Source of the DNA: Elusimicrobiota bacterium
GTDB taxonomy: Bacteria > Elusimicrobiota > Elusimicrobia > UBA1565
Assembly (NCBI GenBank): GCA_016218495.1
Contig: JACRDU010000144.1
Span: 62,001 to 126,000, forward strand
DNA: 64,000 bases
Direction of reading: 5' to 3'
The translations under genes and the position numbers were made by a program. Of this stretch, positions 8,411 to 15,348 are shown in pieces; position 1 is the stretch's first letter; the number at the start of each line of letters is the position of its first letter. Under the pieces are notes generated by a model, which saw only the letters and a list, made by a program, of their open reading frames with translations, was not told the DNA's origin and made no database searches.

Positions 8411-8695
8411 ATGAAAGCCGCCCGGGTCGTCGGCCGCGTCTTCTGCACCCGCCAATATCCCACGCTGGCCGGCAAGAAGCTGCTGCTCATCCAGCCCATG
8501 GACTGGGAGACCAAGGAGGACAAAGGCGGGCCCATCGTGGCGGCCGACGCCTGCGGCTCCGGATCCTCCGAGTTCGTCTACTGGGTGGCCTCGCGCGAGG
8601 CCGCCGTGGCCTTCGACGACCTGCCGCCCGTCGACGCCGCCGTCATCGGCATCATCGAGGGGCACCAGGTGAAGGATTTTAGAGGCAAGGCCTGA
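8411..8695 (+). CDS. BMC-P (EutN/CcmL-type) pentameric vertex protein, copy 1
   Basis: A 94-aa protein of the EutN/CcmL/CsoS4 family. It begins MKAARVVGRVFCTRQYPTL, matching the family's N-terminal strand, has KKLLLIQPMD, then AADACGSGSSEFVYWVAS around the conserved turn, and ends AAVIGIIEG. Pentamers of this family cap the vertices of the microcompartment shell. AGAGGATGACGAC precedes the ATG. It is the first BMC gene after the inverted coiled-coil gene, so it may need its own promoter or read-through. Its TGA overlaps the next ATG by one base. Confidence 0.9.
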   Translation: MKAARVVGRVFCTRQYPTLAGKKLLLIQPMDWETKEDKGGPIVAADACGSGSSEFVYWVASREAAVAFDDLPPVDAAVIGIIEGHQVKDFRGKA

Positions 8696-8991
8696 TGTTC
8701 ATCGCCGAGGTCGTGGGCAACGTCTGGGGGCAGTACAAGCACAAGAGCCTCGACAGCAAGAGGCTGCTCCTGGTGCGCCCCATCGACCCCATGACGGAGA
8801 AGCCCACCGGCGAGGCCATGATGGCCGTCGAGGGCGGCGTGGGCGCCGGCCCGGGCTCCATCGTGCTCGTCATAGACGAGGGCACCGGGGCCAGACAGAT
8901 TCTAAACGACAAGGCGGCGCCGGTCCGGACCGTCGTCTGCGGCATCATCGACCGCGTCTGCATGAACGGCAAGGAGAAAGGATATGACTGA
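8695..8991 (+). CDS. BMC-P (EutN/CcmL-type) pentameric vertex protein, copy 2
   Basis: A 98-aa second vertex protein: [47 protein letters not shown] and CGIIDRV are the family's strand and turn motifs. It diverges from copy 1 in the middle loop. Two or more BMC-P paralogues are common in BMC loci and may form vertices with different properties. It overlaps the start of the aldolase gene by 8 nt, so shell and enzyme are probably translated together. Confidence 0.9.
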   Translation: MFIAEVVGNVWGQYKHKSLDSKRLLLVRPIDPMTEKPTGEAMMAVEGGVGAGPGSIVLVIDEGTGARQILNDKAAPVRTVVCGIIDRVCMNGKEKGYD

Positions 8992-9979
8992 GGCAGAGTT
9001 GCGCGTCATCGTCGAGGCCGTGGTGAAGGAGCTGGCGTCCCGCGGCGTCCTCAAGTCCTGCTCCTGCTCGGACGCGCCCAAGCGCGAGGTGAAGGTCACC
9101 ATCGGCACCGCCGGCAAGGTGTTCGGCCCCTCCGAGTTCTCCTTCAAGAAGCAGACGGCCGTCCCCACCAAGCCCGTCTCGGCCGACGCCGAGAAGGACC
9201 ACACCCACGGCCCCGACTGCCCGCACTGCCAGCCGCTCTCGCCCAAGGCCGCCCAGGCCTTAAAGGATTTGGGCGCCGACCGCATCGGGGTCTGCCATCC
9301 CATGAAGGGCTGCAACGCCATCGCCCCGGTCGTCGACCATACCTTGCTCAAGCCCAACGCCACCCAGGAGGAGGTCGCCAAGCTCTGCCAGGAGGCGCGC
9401 ACCTACTGCTTCGCGTCGGTGTGTGTGAACCCGACCTATGTGGGCCTGTCCGCCCAGCTCCTCAAGGGCTCGGGGGTCAAGGTCTGCACCGTCATCGGCT
9501 TCCCGTTGGGCTCCACCACGCCGACGGTCAAGGCCATCGAGGCCCGCGACGCCATCGCCAACGGGGCGGATGAAATCGACATGGTCATCAACGTCGGGGC
9601 CCTCAAGAGCGGCAACGACGCCCTGGTGAAGGGCGACATCCAGGCCGTGCGCGACGCCACGCGCGGCAAGGTGCTGAAAGTCATCATCGAGACCTCGCTC
9701 CTGTCCGACGACGAGAAGGTGCGCGCCTGCAAGATGTCCAAGGAGGTGGGGGCCGACTTCGTGAAGACCTCCACCGGCTTCGGCCCGGGCGGGGCCACGG
9801 CGGCCGACGTGGCCCTCATGCGCAAGACCGTGGGGCCGCTCATGGGCGTGAAGGCCTCGGGCGGCATCCGCGACACCGCCACGGCCCAGGCCATGATCGA
9901 GGCCGGGGCCACGCGCCTGGGCACCTCGGCCTCGGTGGGCATCGTCACCGACGCCAAGCCCGCGGGGAAGGGCTACTGA
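8984..9979 (+). CDS. deoC: Deoxyribose-phosphate aldolase with N-terminal extension
   Basis: A 331-aa protein; ordinary DeoC is about 220-260 aa. Residues ~110-325 are a complete class I aldolase barrel: D199 in [11 protein letters not shown], Schiff-base K261 in [12 protein letters not shown] and K290 in [10 protein letters not shown] are all present, so activity is expected (2-deoxyribose 5-phosphate to acetaldehyde and glyceraldehyde 3-phosphate). The extra ~105 residues start with an amphipathic helix ([20 protein letters not shown]) like known BMC encapsulation peptides. They continue with a CSCSD cluster and [11 protein letters not shown], which could bind a metal. AAGGAG precedes the ATG. 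Packaging into the compartment is inferred. Confidence 0.93.
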   Translation: MTEAELRVIVEAVVKELASRGVLKSCSCSDAPKREVKVTIGTAGKVFGPSEFSFKKQTAVPTKPVSADAEKDHTHGPDCPHCQPLSPKAAQALKDLGADRIGVCHPMKGCNAIAPVVDHTLLKPNATQEEVAKLCQEARTYCFASVCVNPTYVGLSAQLLKGSGVKVCTVIGFPLGSTTPTVKAIEARDAIANGADEIDMVINVGALKSGNDALVKGDIQAVRDATRGKVLKVIIETSLLSDDEKVRACKMSKEVGADFVKTSTGFGPGGATAADVALMRKTVGPLMGVKASGGIRDTATAQAMIEAGATRLGTSASVGIVTDAKPAGKGY

Positions 9980-10308
9980 TGAAGAAGCACGAGATCCTGC
10001 TGCGCATCGACCTGCAGTGCGGCACTTGCGGGGCGCTGACCCACCGGGGGGAGACCGTCGACTCCTCCGAGAAGAAGCCCAAGGACAAGCCCTTCAACCC
10101 GGCCGAAGGCGTGAAGTTCTGCCCCTGCTGCGGGGCGGGCTACGAGCGCTACTGCATGCGCTGCCACAAGAAAGCGGACATGTTCTTCGAGGAGTACTGG
10201 CCCGAGGAGGACGAGTGCGTGCGCACCTACGTCCCGGCCAAGCGCTGTTCGTCGTGCAACGCCGGTCTCGAAGTGGATCATCGCGGTAAGGACAAACCCG
10301 AGGAGTGA
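9979..10308 (+). CDS. CxxC-rich putative metal-binding protein of the BMC operon
   Basis: A 109-aa protein with four CxxC-type pairs: CGTC (~15-18), CPCC (~47-50), CMRC (~58-61) and CSSC (~94-97). This spacing suits two zinc ribbons or a rubredoxin-like iron site. The rest is charged ([11 protein letters not shown]) and the protein is not exported. It sits directly between the aldolase and BMC-H genes, with its ATG overlapping the deoC stop, so a role in the compartment (redox, scaffold or regulation) is plausible. I do not recognise the family. Confidence 0.7.
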   Translation: MKKHEILLRIDLQCGTCGALTHRGETVDSSEKKPKDKPFNPAEGVKFCPCCGAGYERYCMRCHKKADMFFEEYWPEEDECVRTYVPAKRCSSCNAGLEVDHRGKDKPEE

Positions 10309-10310
10309 CA

Positions 10311-10604
10311 ATGGCAGAAATCAAAGAAGCGCTGGGGCTGGTCGAGACGAAGGGGTTCGTGGGCATGATCGAGGCCACCGACGCCATGGGCAAGGCCGCC
10401 AAGGTCAAGATGCTCGGCTACGAGCGCATCGGCTCAGGCCTGGTCACCACCCTGTGCCGGGGCGAGGTCGGCGCCGTGCGCGCCGCCGTCGAGGCCGGTG
10501 CCGCCGCCGCGCAGCGCGTGGGGGAGCTGGTCGCCGTCCATGTCATCCCACGCCCGCACGATGACCTCGAGAAGTACCTCGACAAGATCTCCATCAAGGT
10601 CTAG
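10311..10604 (+). CDS. BMC-H hexameric shell protein
   Basis: A 97-aa single-domain BMC protein: [37 protein letters not shown], then [20 protein letters not shown] and [14 protein letters not shown]. This is the standard PduA/EutM/CcmK fold that tiles the shell facets. The pore loop has the family's GSGL turn. I place the start at the ATG at 10311, which has GAGGAG at 10300-10305; a GTG two codons upstream lies inside that site. It follows the stop of the CxxC gene by two bases. It is the only BMC-H gene visible in the window. Confidence 0.93.
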   Translation: MAEIKEALGLVETKGFVGMIEATDAMGKAAKVKMLGYERIGSGLVTTLCRGEVGAVRAAVEAGAAAAQRVGELVAVHVIPRPHDDLEKYLDKISIKV

Positions 10605-10607
10605 ACC

Positions 10608-10892
10608 GTGAGGCCGGAGGACATCCGGGACGCCCTGCTGCGCCGCCTTGCCCCCTGGGGCAAGGCGGCGCAGCCCGCGCCCCAGGCCCCCGCGCCGCCT
10701 CCCATCCCCCAAACGCCCCCGGGCCCGCGCGCGCGTACGACAGCGGGCCGTCCGTTCCTCACGGACCGAGACGTGCGAAGGTCGTTGACACCCGGGGCTA
10801 GGACCCTTACAATAGAGAAAGACGCCATCGTCAGCCCGCTGGCATTGGAGTGGCTGGCGCTCAAGGGCGTCCGTATAGTCCGCTCGTCCTGA
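10608..10892 (+). CDS. Short adaptor-like protein of the BMC operon
   Basis: A 94-aa product from a GTG three bases after the BMC-H stop. It has three parts: a basic amphipathic N-terminal helix (MRPEDIRDALLRRLAPWG); a Pro/Ala linker (~20-45); and a C-terminal segment TDRDVRRSLTPGARTL followed by DAIVSPLALEWLALKGVRIV. The last part resembles the small LTPxA-type segment at the N-terminus of EutT and appended to other BMC-associated proteins; this relation is from memory and moderate. The layout suggests a linker between shell and cargo. A consensus-like promoter lies within the coding sequence. Confidence 0.6.
   Translation: MRPEDIRDALLRRLAPWGKAAQPAPQAPAPPPIPQTPPGPRARTTAGRPFLTDRDVRRSLTPGARTLTIEKDAIVSPLALEWLALKGVRIVRSS
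10785..10813 (+). promoter_or_regulatory. Sigma70-type promoter inside the adaptor gene
   Basis: TTGACA at 10785-10790 and TACAAT at 10808-10813 are separated by exactly 17 nt. Transcription would start near 10820, about 150 nt before pilT, so this promoter probably separates the pilT cluster from the BMC operon. Confidence 0.6.
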
Positions 10893-10898
10893 AAAATA

Positions 10899-10922
10899 GC
10901 GGTTTTATAAGCACAAAACCGC
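10899..10922 (+). terminator. Hairpin after the BMC operon
   Basis: GCGGTTTT (10899-10906) and AAAACCGC (10915-10922) form a perfect 8-bp stem with an 8-nt loop, just after the adaptor stop and preceded by an A-rich stretch. No T-run follows, so it may be a weak or bidirectional terminator, or a structure in the pilT leader. Confidence 0.45.
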
Positions 10923-10968
10923 ATCAGGGGGCGAGGGGCCGTTTGTCTATTTTGCAGAGGGGCTAGAC

Positions 10969-12057
10969 ATGGCGATGGACCTGACGAACCTGCTGAAGCT
11001 GATGGTGGAGAAGGGCATCTCCGACATCCATTTCAAGGCCAACGCGGCCCCGGCCGTGCGCATCCACGGCCGGCTGGTGGCGGCCGTGAACATCCAGAAG
11101 ATGTCGGCCCCCGACATCGAGGGCATGGCCAAGACCATCATGACCCCCGAGCAGCTCCAGCACTTCGAGGGCGCCCAGGAGATGGACCTGGCCTACAGCC
11201 TCGACGGGGTCTCGCGCTTCCGCGTCAACGTGTTCCGCCAGCGCGGCACGGTGGCGCTGTCCTTGCGCGTCGTGCCCATCAAGCTCAAGGGCTTCGCCGA
11301 CCTCAACCTCCCCCAGCAGGCCTTCGACAAGCTCTCCGGGGAGTCGCGCGGGCTCATCCTCTTCGCCGGCATCACCGGCGCCGGCAAGACCACCTCGATG
11401 AACTCCTTCGTGCACCAGCTCAACGAATCCCACAACGTGCGCATCATCACCATCGAGGACCCCATCGAGTTCTTCCACGAGGACGTCAAGGCCACCATCG
11501 TCCAGCGCGAGGTGGGGCGCGACACAGCCTCCTTCGCGGGAGCCCTCAAGCACGTGCTGCGCCAGGACCCCGACGTCGTCGTCATCGGCGAGATGCGCGA
11601 CGCCGAGACCATGCAGGCCGCCCTGACCGCCGCCGAGACCGGGCACCTGGTGCTCTCCACCGTGCACACCCTCGACGCGGTGCAGACCATCGACCGCATC
11701 GTCGACAGCTTCCCGTCCGCGCACGCCTCCCAGGTCCGCCAGCAGCTGGGGCTGGTGCTCAAGGGCGTCGTCGCCCAGCGCCTGGTGCCGTCCAAGGACG
11801 GGCGCGGGCGCTTCCCCGCCACCGAGGTCCTCATCGTCAACTCGCTGGTGCGCCGCCACATCATGGAGGGGAAGAACGCCGACATCTACAAGACCATGGA
11901 GGCCGGCGGCTACTACGGCATGCACACCTTCGACCAGGACCTGGTGCGCCTGGTCACCGAGGGCAAGATCACCGACAAGGAAGCCCTGGAGAACGCCACC
12001 AACACCGAGGACATCCAGCTCAAGCTCCGGGGCGTCGGAGGCATCGTCCAGCAATGA
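10969..12057 (+). CDS. pilT: PilT-type retraction ATPase
   Basis: A 362-aa hexameric ATPase that powers type IV pilus retraction. The N-terminal domain has the PilT pattern (GISDIHFKANAAPAVRIHG). The ATPase part has Walker A GITGAGKTT with K140, the Asp box around TIEDPIEFFHED, Walker B DVVVIGEMRD, and a His box GHLVLSTVHT. It lacks the N-terminal domain of PilB-type extension ATPases. GAGGGG lies upstream of the ATG at 10969; a second in-frame ATG lies two codons later. It is followed by an unusual set of genes with no pilin or PilB among them. The next gene overlaps by 4 nt. Confidence 0.93.
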   Translation: MAMDLTNLLKLMVEKGISDIHFKANAAPAVRIHGRLVAAVNIQKMSAPDIEGMAKTIMTPEQLQHFEGAQEMDLAYSLDGVSRFRVNVFRQRGTVALSLRVVPIKLKGFADLNLPQQAFDKLSGESRGLILFAGITGAGKTTSMNSFVHQLNESHNVRIITIEDPIEFFHEDVKATIVQREVGRDTASFAGALKHVLRQDPDVVVIGEMRDAETMQAALTAAETGHLVLSTVHTLDAVQTIDRIVDSFPSAHASQVRQQLGLVLKGVVAQRLVPSKDGRGRFPATEVLIVNSLVRRHIMEGKNADIYKTMEAGGYYGMHTFDQDLVRLVTEGKITDKEALENATNTEDIQLKLRGVGGIVQQ

Positions 12058-13307
12058 GCCCGGACGGCGGGCCCGGCGGGGGGGACCAGGACATCAACGA
12101 CGTCCTGGCCGACCTCGACGGCATCCTGCAGGACATCACCTCCGGGGTCGCCAAACCGCCGCCCGCGGACGCGGCCGCTCGGGCCGCGGCGGAGGAGGCC
12201 GCGCGGCGGACCGCGGAGGCACGGAGGCAGGCTGAAGAGGTCCGCCGCCTCGCCGAGCAGCGCCAGGCCGAGGAGGCCCTGCTCAAGGCCCAGCGGGACA
12301 CGGCCGCGAAGCGCGAGGCCGAGGCCGCGGCGACGGCCGCCGCCCAAGCCGAGGCGAAGCGGCGGGCCGAGGAAGCCGCCGCCGCGAAGGCCGCGGCGGA
12401 GGCGGAGGCGAAGCGCCAGGCCGAAGAGCGGGCCGCCGTGGTGGCCGCCATGGAGGCCGAAGCCCAGCGCCAGGCCCAGGCCGACGCCGCCCGGAAGGCC
12501 GAACAGGAGGCCGCGGCGAAGGCCGCCGCCCACGCCGAGGCGAAGCGCCGGGCGGAGGAAGAGGCCGTCGCGAAGGCCGCCGCCCAGGCGGCCCGCCCCA
12601 AGGCGGCAGGGACGGAGCAGGCCGACGCCACCGAGGCGGCCCTGCTGGCGGCCGAGGCGAAGTTCAAGCTCCAGGACGCCGCGAAGGCCGCCGTGTTGCC
12701 CGCGGCGGGAATCGAGCTGGCCCCCCGCGGCGGCGTGATGCCCCCGCCGAAGAAGGCGGAGGAGCCGAAGGCCCCGGAACCCGCCCCGAAGCGCGGCCTC
12801 CCCACTCCCCAGCCCATCGAGATAACCGCCGCGCCGCCGGCGCCCGCCGAGCCGCCGCCCGCCTCCGCGCCGCCGCCCGGCGCCGGTTCCTCGGGCACGT
12901 TGGCGCTCGACCCCGACCCCATCCCGCCCAAGACGCCCAAGGAGCAGGTGCGCCGCATCGTCTTCGTCGGAGCGGCCGGCGGGGGCGAGCCCTTGGCCAA
13001 GTTCTGTAAGTTCGTCATCGGCGTGGCCGCCACCGTCTCCAAGAAGCCCCTCTATGTTCATAAGGCGGCCGTCATGACCGTGAACGCCGCGACCACGGCC
13101 TTCGAAGTGCTCGACGCCGTCAAGAAGACGAACGCCGCCGGCATCCTCGTCCTCTGCGAGGGGGTCCCGGCCGGTCTGCTGGACCAGGTCGAGAAGATGT
13201 GCGAGGACCAGGAGATATTCTTCCACAGGGTCGCGGCCGAGGATTCCGCGAAGCGGACCGCCGCCATCGACCTCGTCGTGGACATGATGCTCATCAGGGC
13301 GGGCTAA
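12054..13307 (+). CDS. Ala/Glu-rich coiled-coil protein with small C-terminal domain
   Basis: A 417-aa product. Residues ~40-215 form a long Ala, Glu, Lys and Arg-rich helix like the TolA stalk (AARRTAEARRQAEEVRRLAE). A Pro-rich linker follows (~225-290). The last ~120 residues look like a compact alpha/beta domain (RRIVFVGAAGGGEPLAKF, GILVLCEGVPAG, AIDLVVDMMLIRAG). No signal peptide or membrane segment is present, so it is probably cytoplasmic. ATGA overlap with pilT and a 4-nt gap to the DnaA-like gene suggest a shared operon and perhaps a scaffold role. The C-terminal domain is not one I recognise. Confidence 0.65.
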   Translation: MSPDGGPGGGDQDINDVLADLDGILQDITSGVAKPPPADAAARAAAEEAARRTAEARRQAEEVRRLAEQRQAEEALLKAQRDTAAKREAEAAATAAAQAEAKRRAEEAAAAKAAAEAEAKRQAEERAAVVAAMEAEAQRQAQADAARKAEQEAAAKAAAHAEAKRRAEEEAVAKAAAQAARPKAAGTEQADATEAALLAAEAKFKLQDAAKAAVLPAAGIELAPRGGVMPPPKKAEEPKAPEPAPKRGLPTPQPIEITAAPPAPAEPPPASAPPPGAGSSGTLALDPDPIPPKTPKEQVRRIVFVGAAGGGEPLAKFCKFVIGVAATVSKKPLYVHKAAVMTVNAATTAFEVLDAVKKTNAAGILVLCEGVPAGLLDQVEKMCEDQEIFFHRVAAEDSAKRTAAIDLVVDMMLIRAG

Positions 13308-13311
13308 GACC

Positions 13312-15348
13312 ATGCTGACACGCTGGAAGATCAAGGACGCCTCCACCGCCAAGGACAAGAACCGCCGCACCTTGCTGGTCAAGGCGACTTGGAACGACGT
13401 CCAGTCCCTGGTCAAGAAGCTGGGGCCGGTCTGCGGGCGCCCCAAGAAGGAGGCCAGCGACCCGGAATTCAACTACAGCATCGTGCTGCACAAGCTCACC
13501 GACGAGGCCTTGAAGGGCGTCGAGGCCGTGCTGAAGTCCGTGGTGCCGGGGCGCTCGACGACGACCATGACGCGGGTCACGCGTACGACGCAGAGCATGC
13601 CGCTGCCCGCCCGGGCCCCGACGCCGCTGCCCGCGCAGGCCCCGACGCCGCTGCCCGTGCAGCCCCCCACGCCGTTGCCGGCCCCGGCCCCGGCCCCGCT
13701 GCCCGCGCCCCAGCCCGAAGCTCCTTTCGCCGGCATGGGCGCCGTCCCTCCCCCGGACCAGCAGGCCAAGGCGGCTCCGCCGCCCGCCGGCGGGCCGACG
13801 CCGGACAACCCCTTCGCCGGGTTCGGCACCCAGCCGCTCCAGTTCCCCCGGCCCACGGCCCATGAGCCGCTGTCGCCCCCCTTCGTCGCGGCCCCGGGCG
13901 GCGGACTGCTCCCCGACCTGATGGCGGCCGCCCACACCCCCGACCCCGTCCCGCTCGGAGACGAGCCCCCGCCCGCGGGCCTCTCCCTGAGCAAGCCTCC
14001 GGCTCCCGAGCCGCCTGCTCCCGCCGCTCCGGCCGTCCCGGCCATAGCGGCGCCCGCCCCCGAGCCCGTGCCCGCGCCTCCGAAGCCGCGTCCCGGCGGG
14101 ACGACGTCGTTGCCGAGCGTCCCGCCGGCCGCAGGTCCCGCCGGCGGGAGCTCCGAGCCCCTCTTCGGCGCGCTGCGCGGCCTCGACACGGAGCGCACGC
14201 TCGACAACATGCTGGTCGGCTCCTACAACCGCTTCTCCCATGCCGCGGCGATGTCCCTCTTGACGAGCCCCGGCACGCTCTACAACCCGCTCCTGGTCTG
14301 GGGCGGGAGCGGGACGGGGAAGACCCACCTGCTCAACGCCGTGGCGCTGCGCCTGCAGGAACAGACGCCGCACGAGACGGTCTGGCTGACCTCCGGCTCG
14401 GCGCTGGCGCGCGCCGCGGGCCAGGCTCAGGCCTCGGGGCGGGCGGCGGAGCTCATCGAGTTCGCGGCCAAGGCCCGGGCGCTGGTCATCGACGACCTGC
14501 ACATGACCGGGATGGCGGAGCACAACGCCGACACCCTGGTGAAGGTCATCGGGGCCGTGCTCCACGCCTCCAGGCAGATTGTGCTCTCGTCGCTCTACGC
14601 GCCCCGGCACCTGGGTTCCCTCGAAGCCTCGCTGGGGCTCAAGACCGACAAGGGGCACGTGGTGGAGCTCAAGACCCCCAACGACGCGGCGCAGCAGGCC
14701 ATCGGAGAGGCCGCCCTGACGCGCATGGGCCTGGCCCCCGCCGGGGAGGACAAGGACGTCTTCGCGCGCGGCCTGCTCAAGGACTTCACCATGCTCGACG
14801 ACCATCTGCGGCGGATTTCCGCGCTGGGCTCCCTCGGCCCGACCGGCGCGCCGCTCGGGCAGTTCCTGCGCGAGGTCTTCGCCCCGGACGCGGAGGCGGC
14901 CCCGATGAGCGCCGAGCAGGTGAAGGGGGCCATGCCTGCCGCGCCGAAGGCCGGCAAGACGGCCCTCGTGCTCTGCCACCCCGCCGGCGCCGAGGCGCAC
15001 GCCGACTTCCTCTTCGCCCGGCTCGGCGAGACCGCCAAGGCCCGAGGCTGGCCGTTCCTCTGGAAGCCGGCCGCCAAGGTCGCCTATCCGGTAGACCCGC
15101 CCCACGCGGCGCCCTATCTCCTCGCCGAGGAGTGCCTGCGTTCCGGCGCCGCCGCCGCCCTGGTCGTCGGGCCGCCGCCCGGCTGCGACCTGGCGGGACA
15201 GGAGCGGCCGTTCAGGACGGCGGCCCTGCGCCTGCTCTCCGAAGCCCAGATGGCCTGCGCGCTGGTCCCCTTCGCGCGGGTGCAGGACCCTAAGCAGGCC
15301 CTCTTCGCCTACCTGGACCTCACGCCCCGCGTCGGGGGGCGCGCATGA
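13312..15348 (+). CDS. DnaA/Hda-like AAA+ ATPase without DNA-binding domain
   Basis: A 678-aa protein. The first ~80 residues are a small domain (LTRWKIKDASTAKDKNRRT). Residues ~90-285 are a low-complexity Pro/Ala linker with a repeated TPLPAQAP motif. Residues ~295-520 match the DnaA ATPase: NMLVGSYNRFSHAAAMSLL, YNPLLVWGGSGTGKTHLLNA (Walker A K337) and Walker B ALVIDDLHM. A C-terminal alpha/beta region (~540-678, KTALVLCHPAGAEAH) replaces the DnaA domain IV helix-turn-helix, so binding of DnaA boxes is unlikely. It overlaps the histidine kinase gene by 4 nt. The setting suggests a signalling or assembly role rather than initiation. Confidence 0.75.
   Translation: MLTRWKIKDASTAKDKNRRTLLVKATWNDVQSLVKKLGPVCGRPKKEASDPEFNYSIVLHKLTDEALKGVEAVLKSVVPGRSTTTMTRVTRTTQSMPLPARAPTPLPAQAPTPLPVQPPTPLPAPAPAPLPAPQPEAPFAGMGAVPPPDQQAKAAPPPAGGPTPDNPFAGFGTQPLQFPRPTAHEPLSPPFVAAPGGGLLPDLMAAAHTPDPVPLGDEPPPAGLSLSKPPAPEPPAPAAPAVPAIAAPAPEPVPAPPKPRPGGTTSLPSVPPAAGPAGGSSEPLFGALRGLDTERTLDNMLVGSYNRFSHAAAMSLLTSPGTLYNPLLVWGGSGTGKTHLLNAVALRLQEQTPHETVWLTSGSALARAAGQAQASGRAAELIEFAAKARALVIDDLHMTGMAEHNADTLVKVIGAVLHASRQIVLSSLYAPRHLGSLEASLGLKTDKGHVVELKTPNDAAQQAIGEAALTRMGLAPAGEDKDVFARGLLKDFTMLDDHLRRISALGSLGPTGAPLGQFLREVFAPDAEAAPMSAEQVKGAMPAAPKAGKTALVLCHPAGAEAHADFLFARLGETAKARGWPFLWKPAAKVAYPVDPPHAAPYLLAEECLRSGAAAALVVGPPPGCDLAGQERPFRTAALRLLSEAQMACALVPFARVQDPKQALFAYLDLTPRVGGRA

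Noticed and set aside
7701-8414. A plus-strand open frame of 237 codons across the 33-nt repeats
   Set aside because: It exists only because the repeat length is a multiple of three. It overlaps the end of rpiB and its FELGLDGRDIA repeat does not continue into a plausible protein; the minus-strand coiled coil is more coherent.
13294-15105. A 603-codon minus-strand frame opposite the DnaA-like gene
   Set aside because: The sense strand has clear Walker A and B motifs and gene overlaps. The antisense product is Arg/Gly-rich with no recognisable fold.
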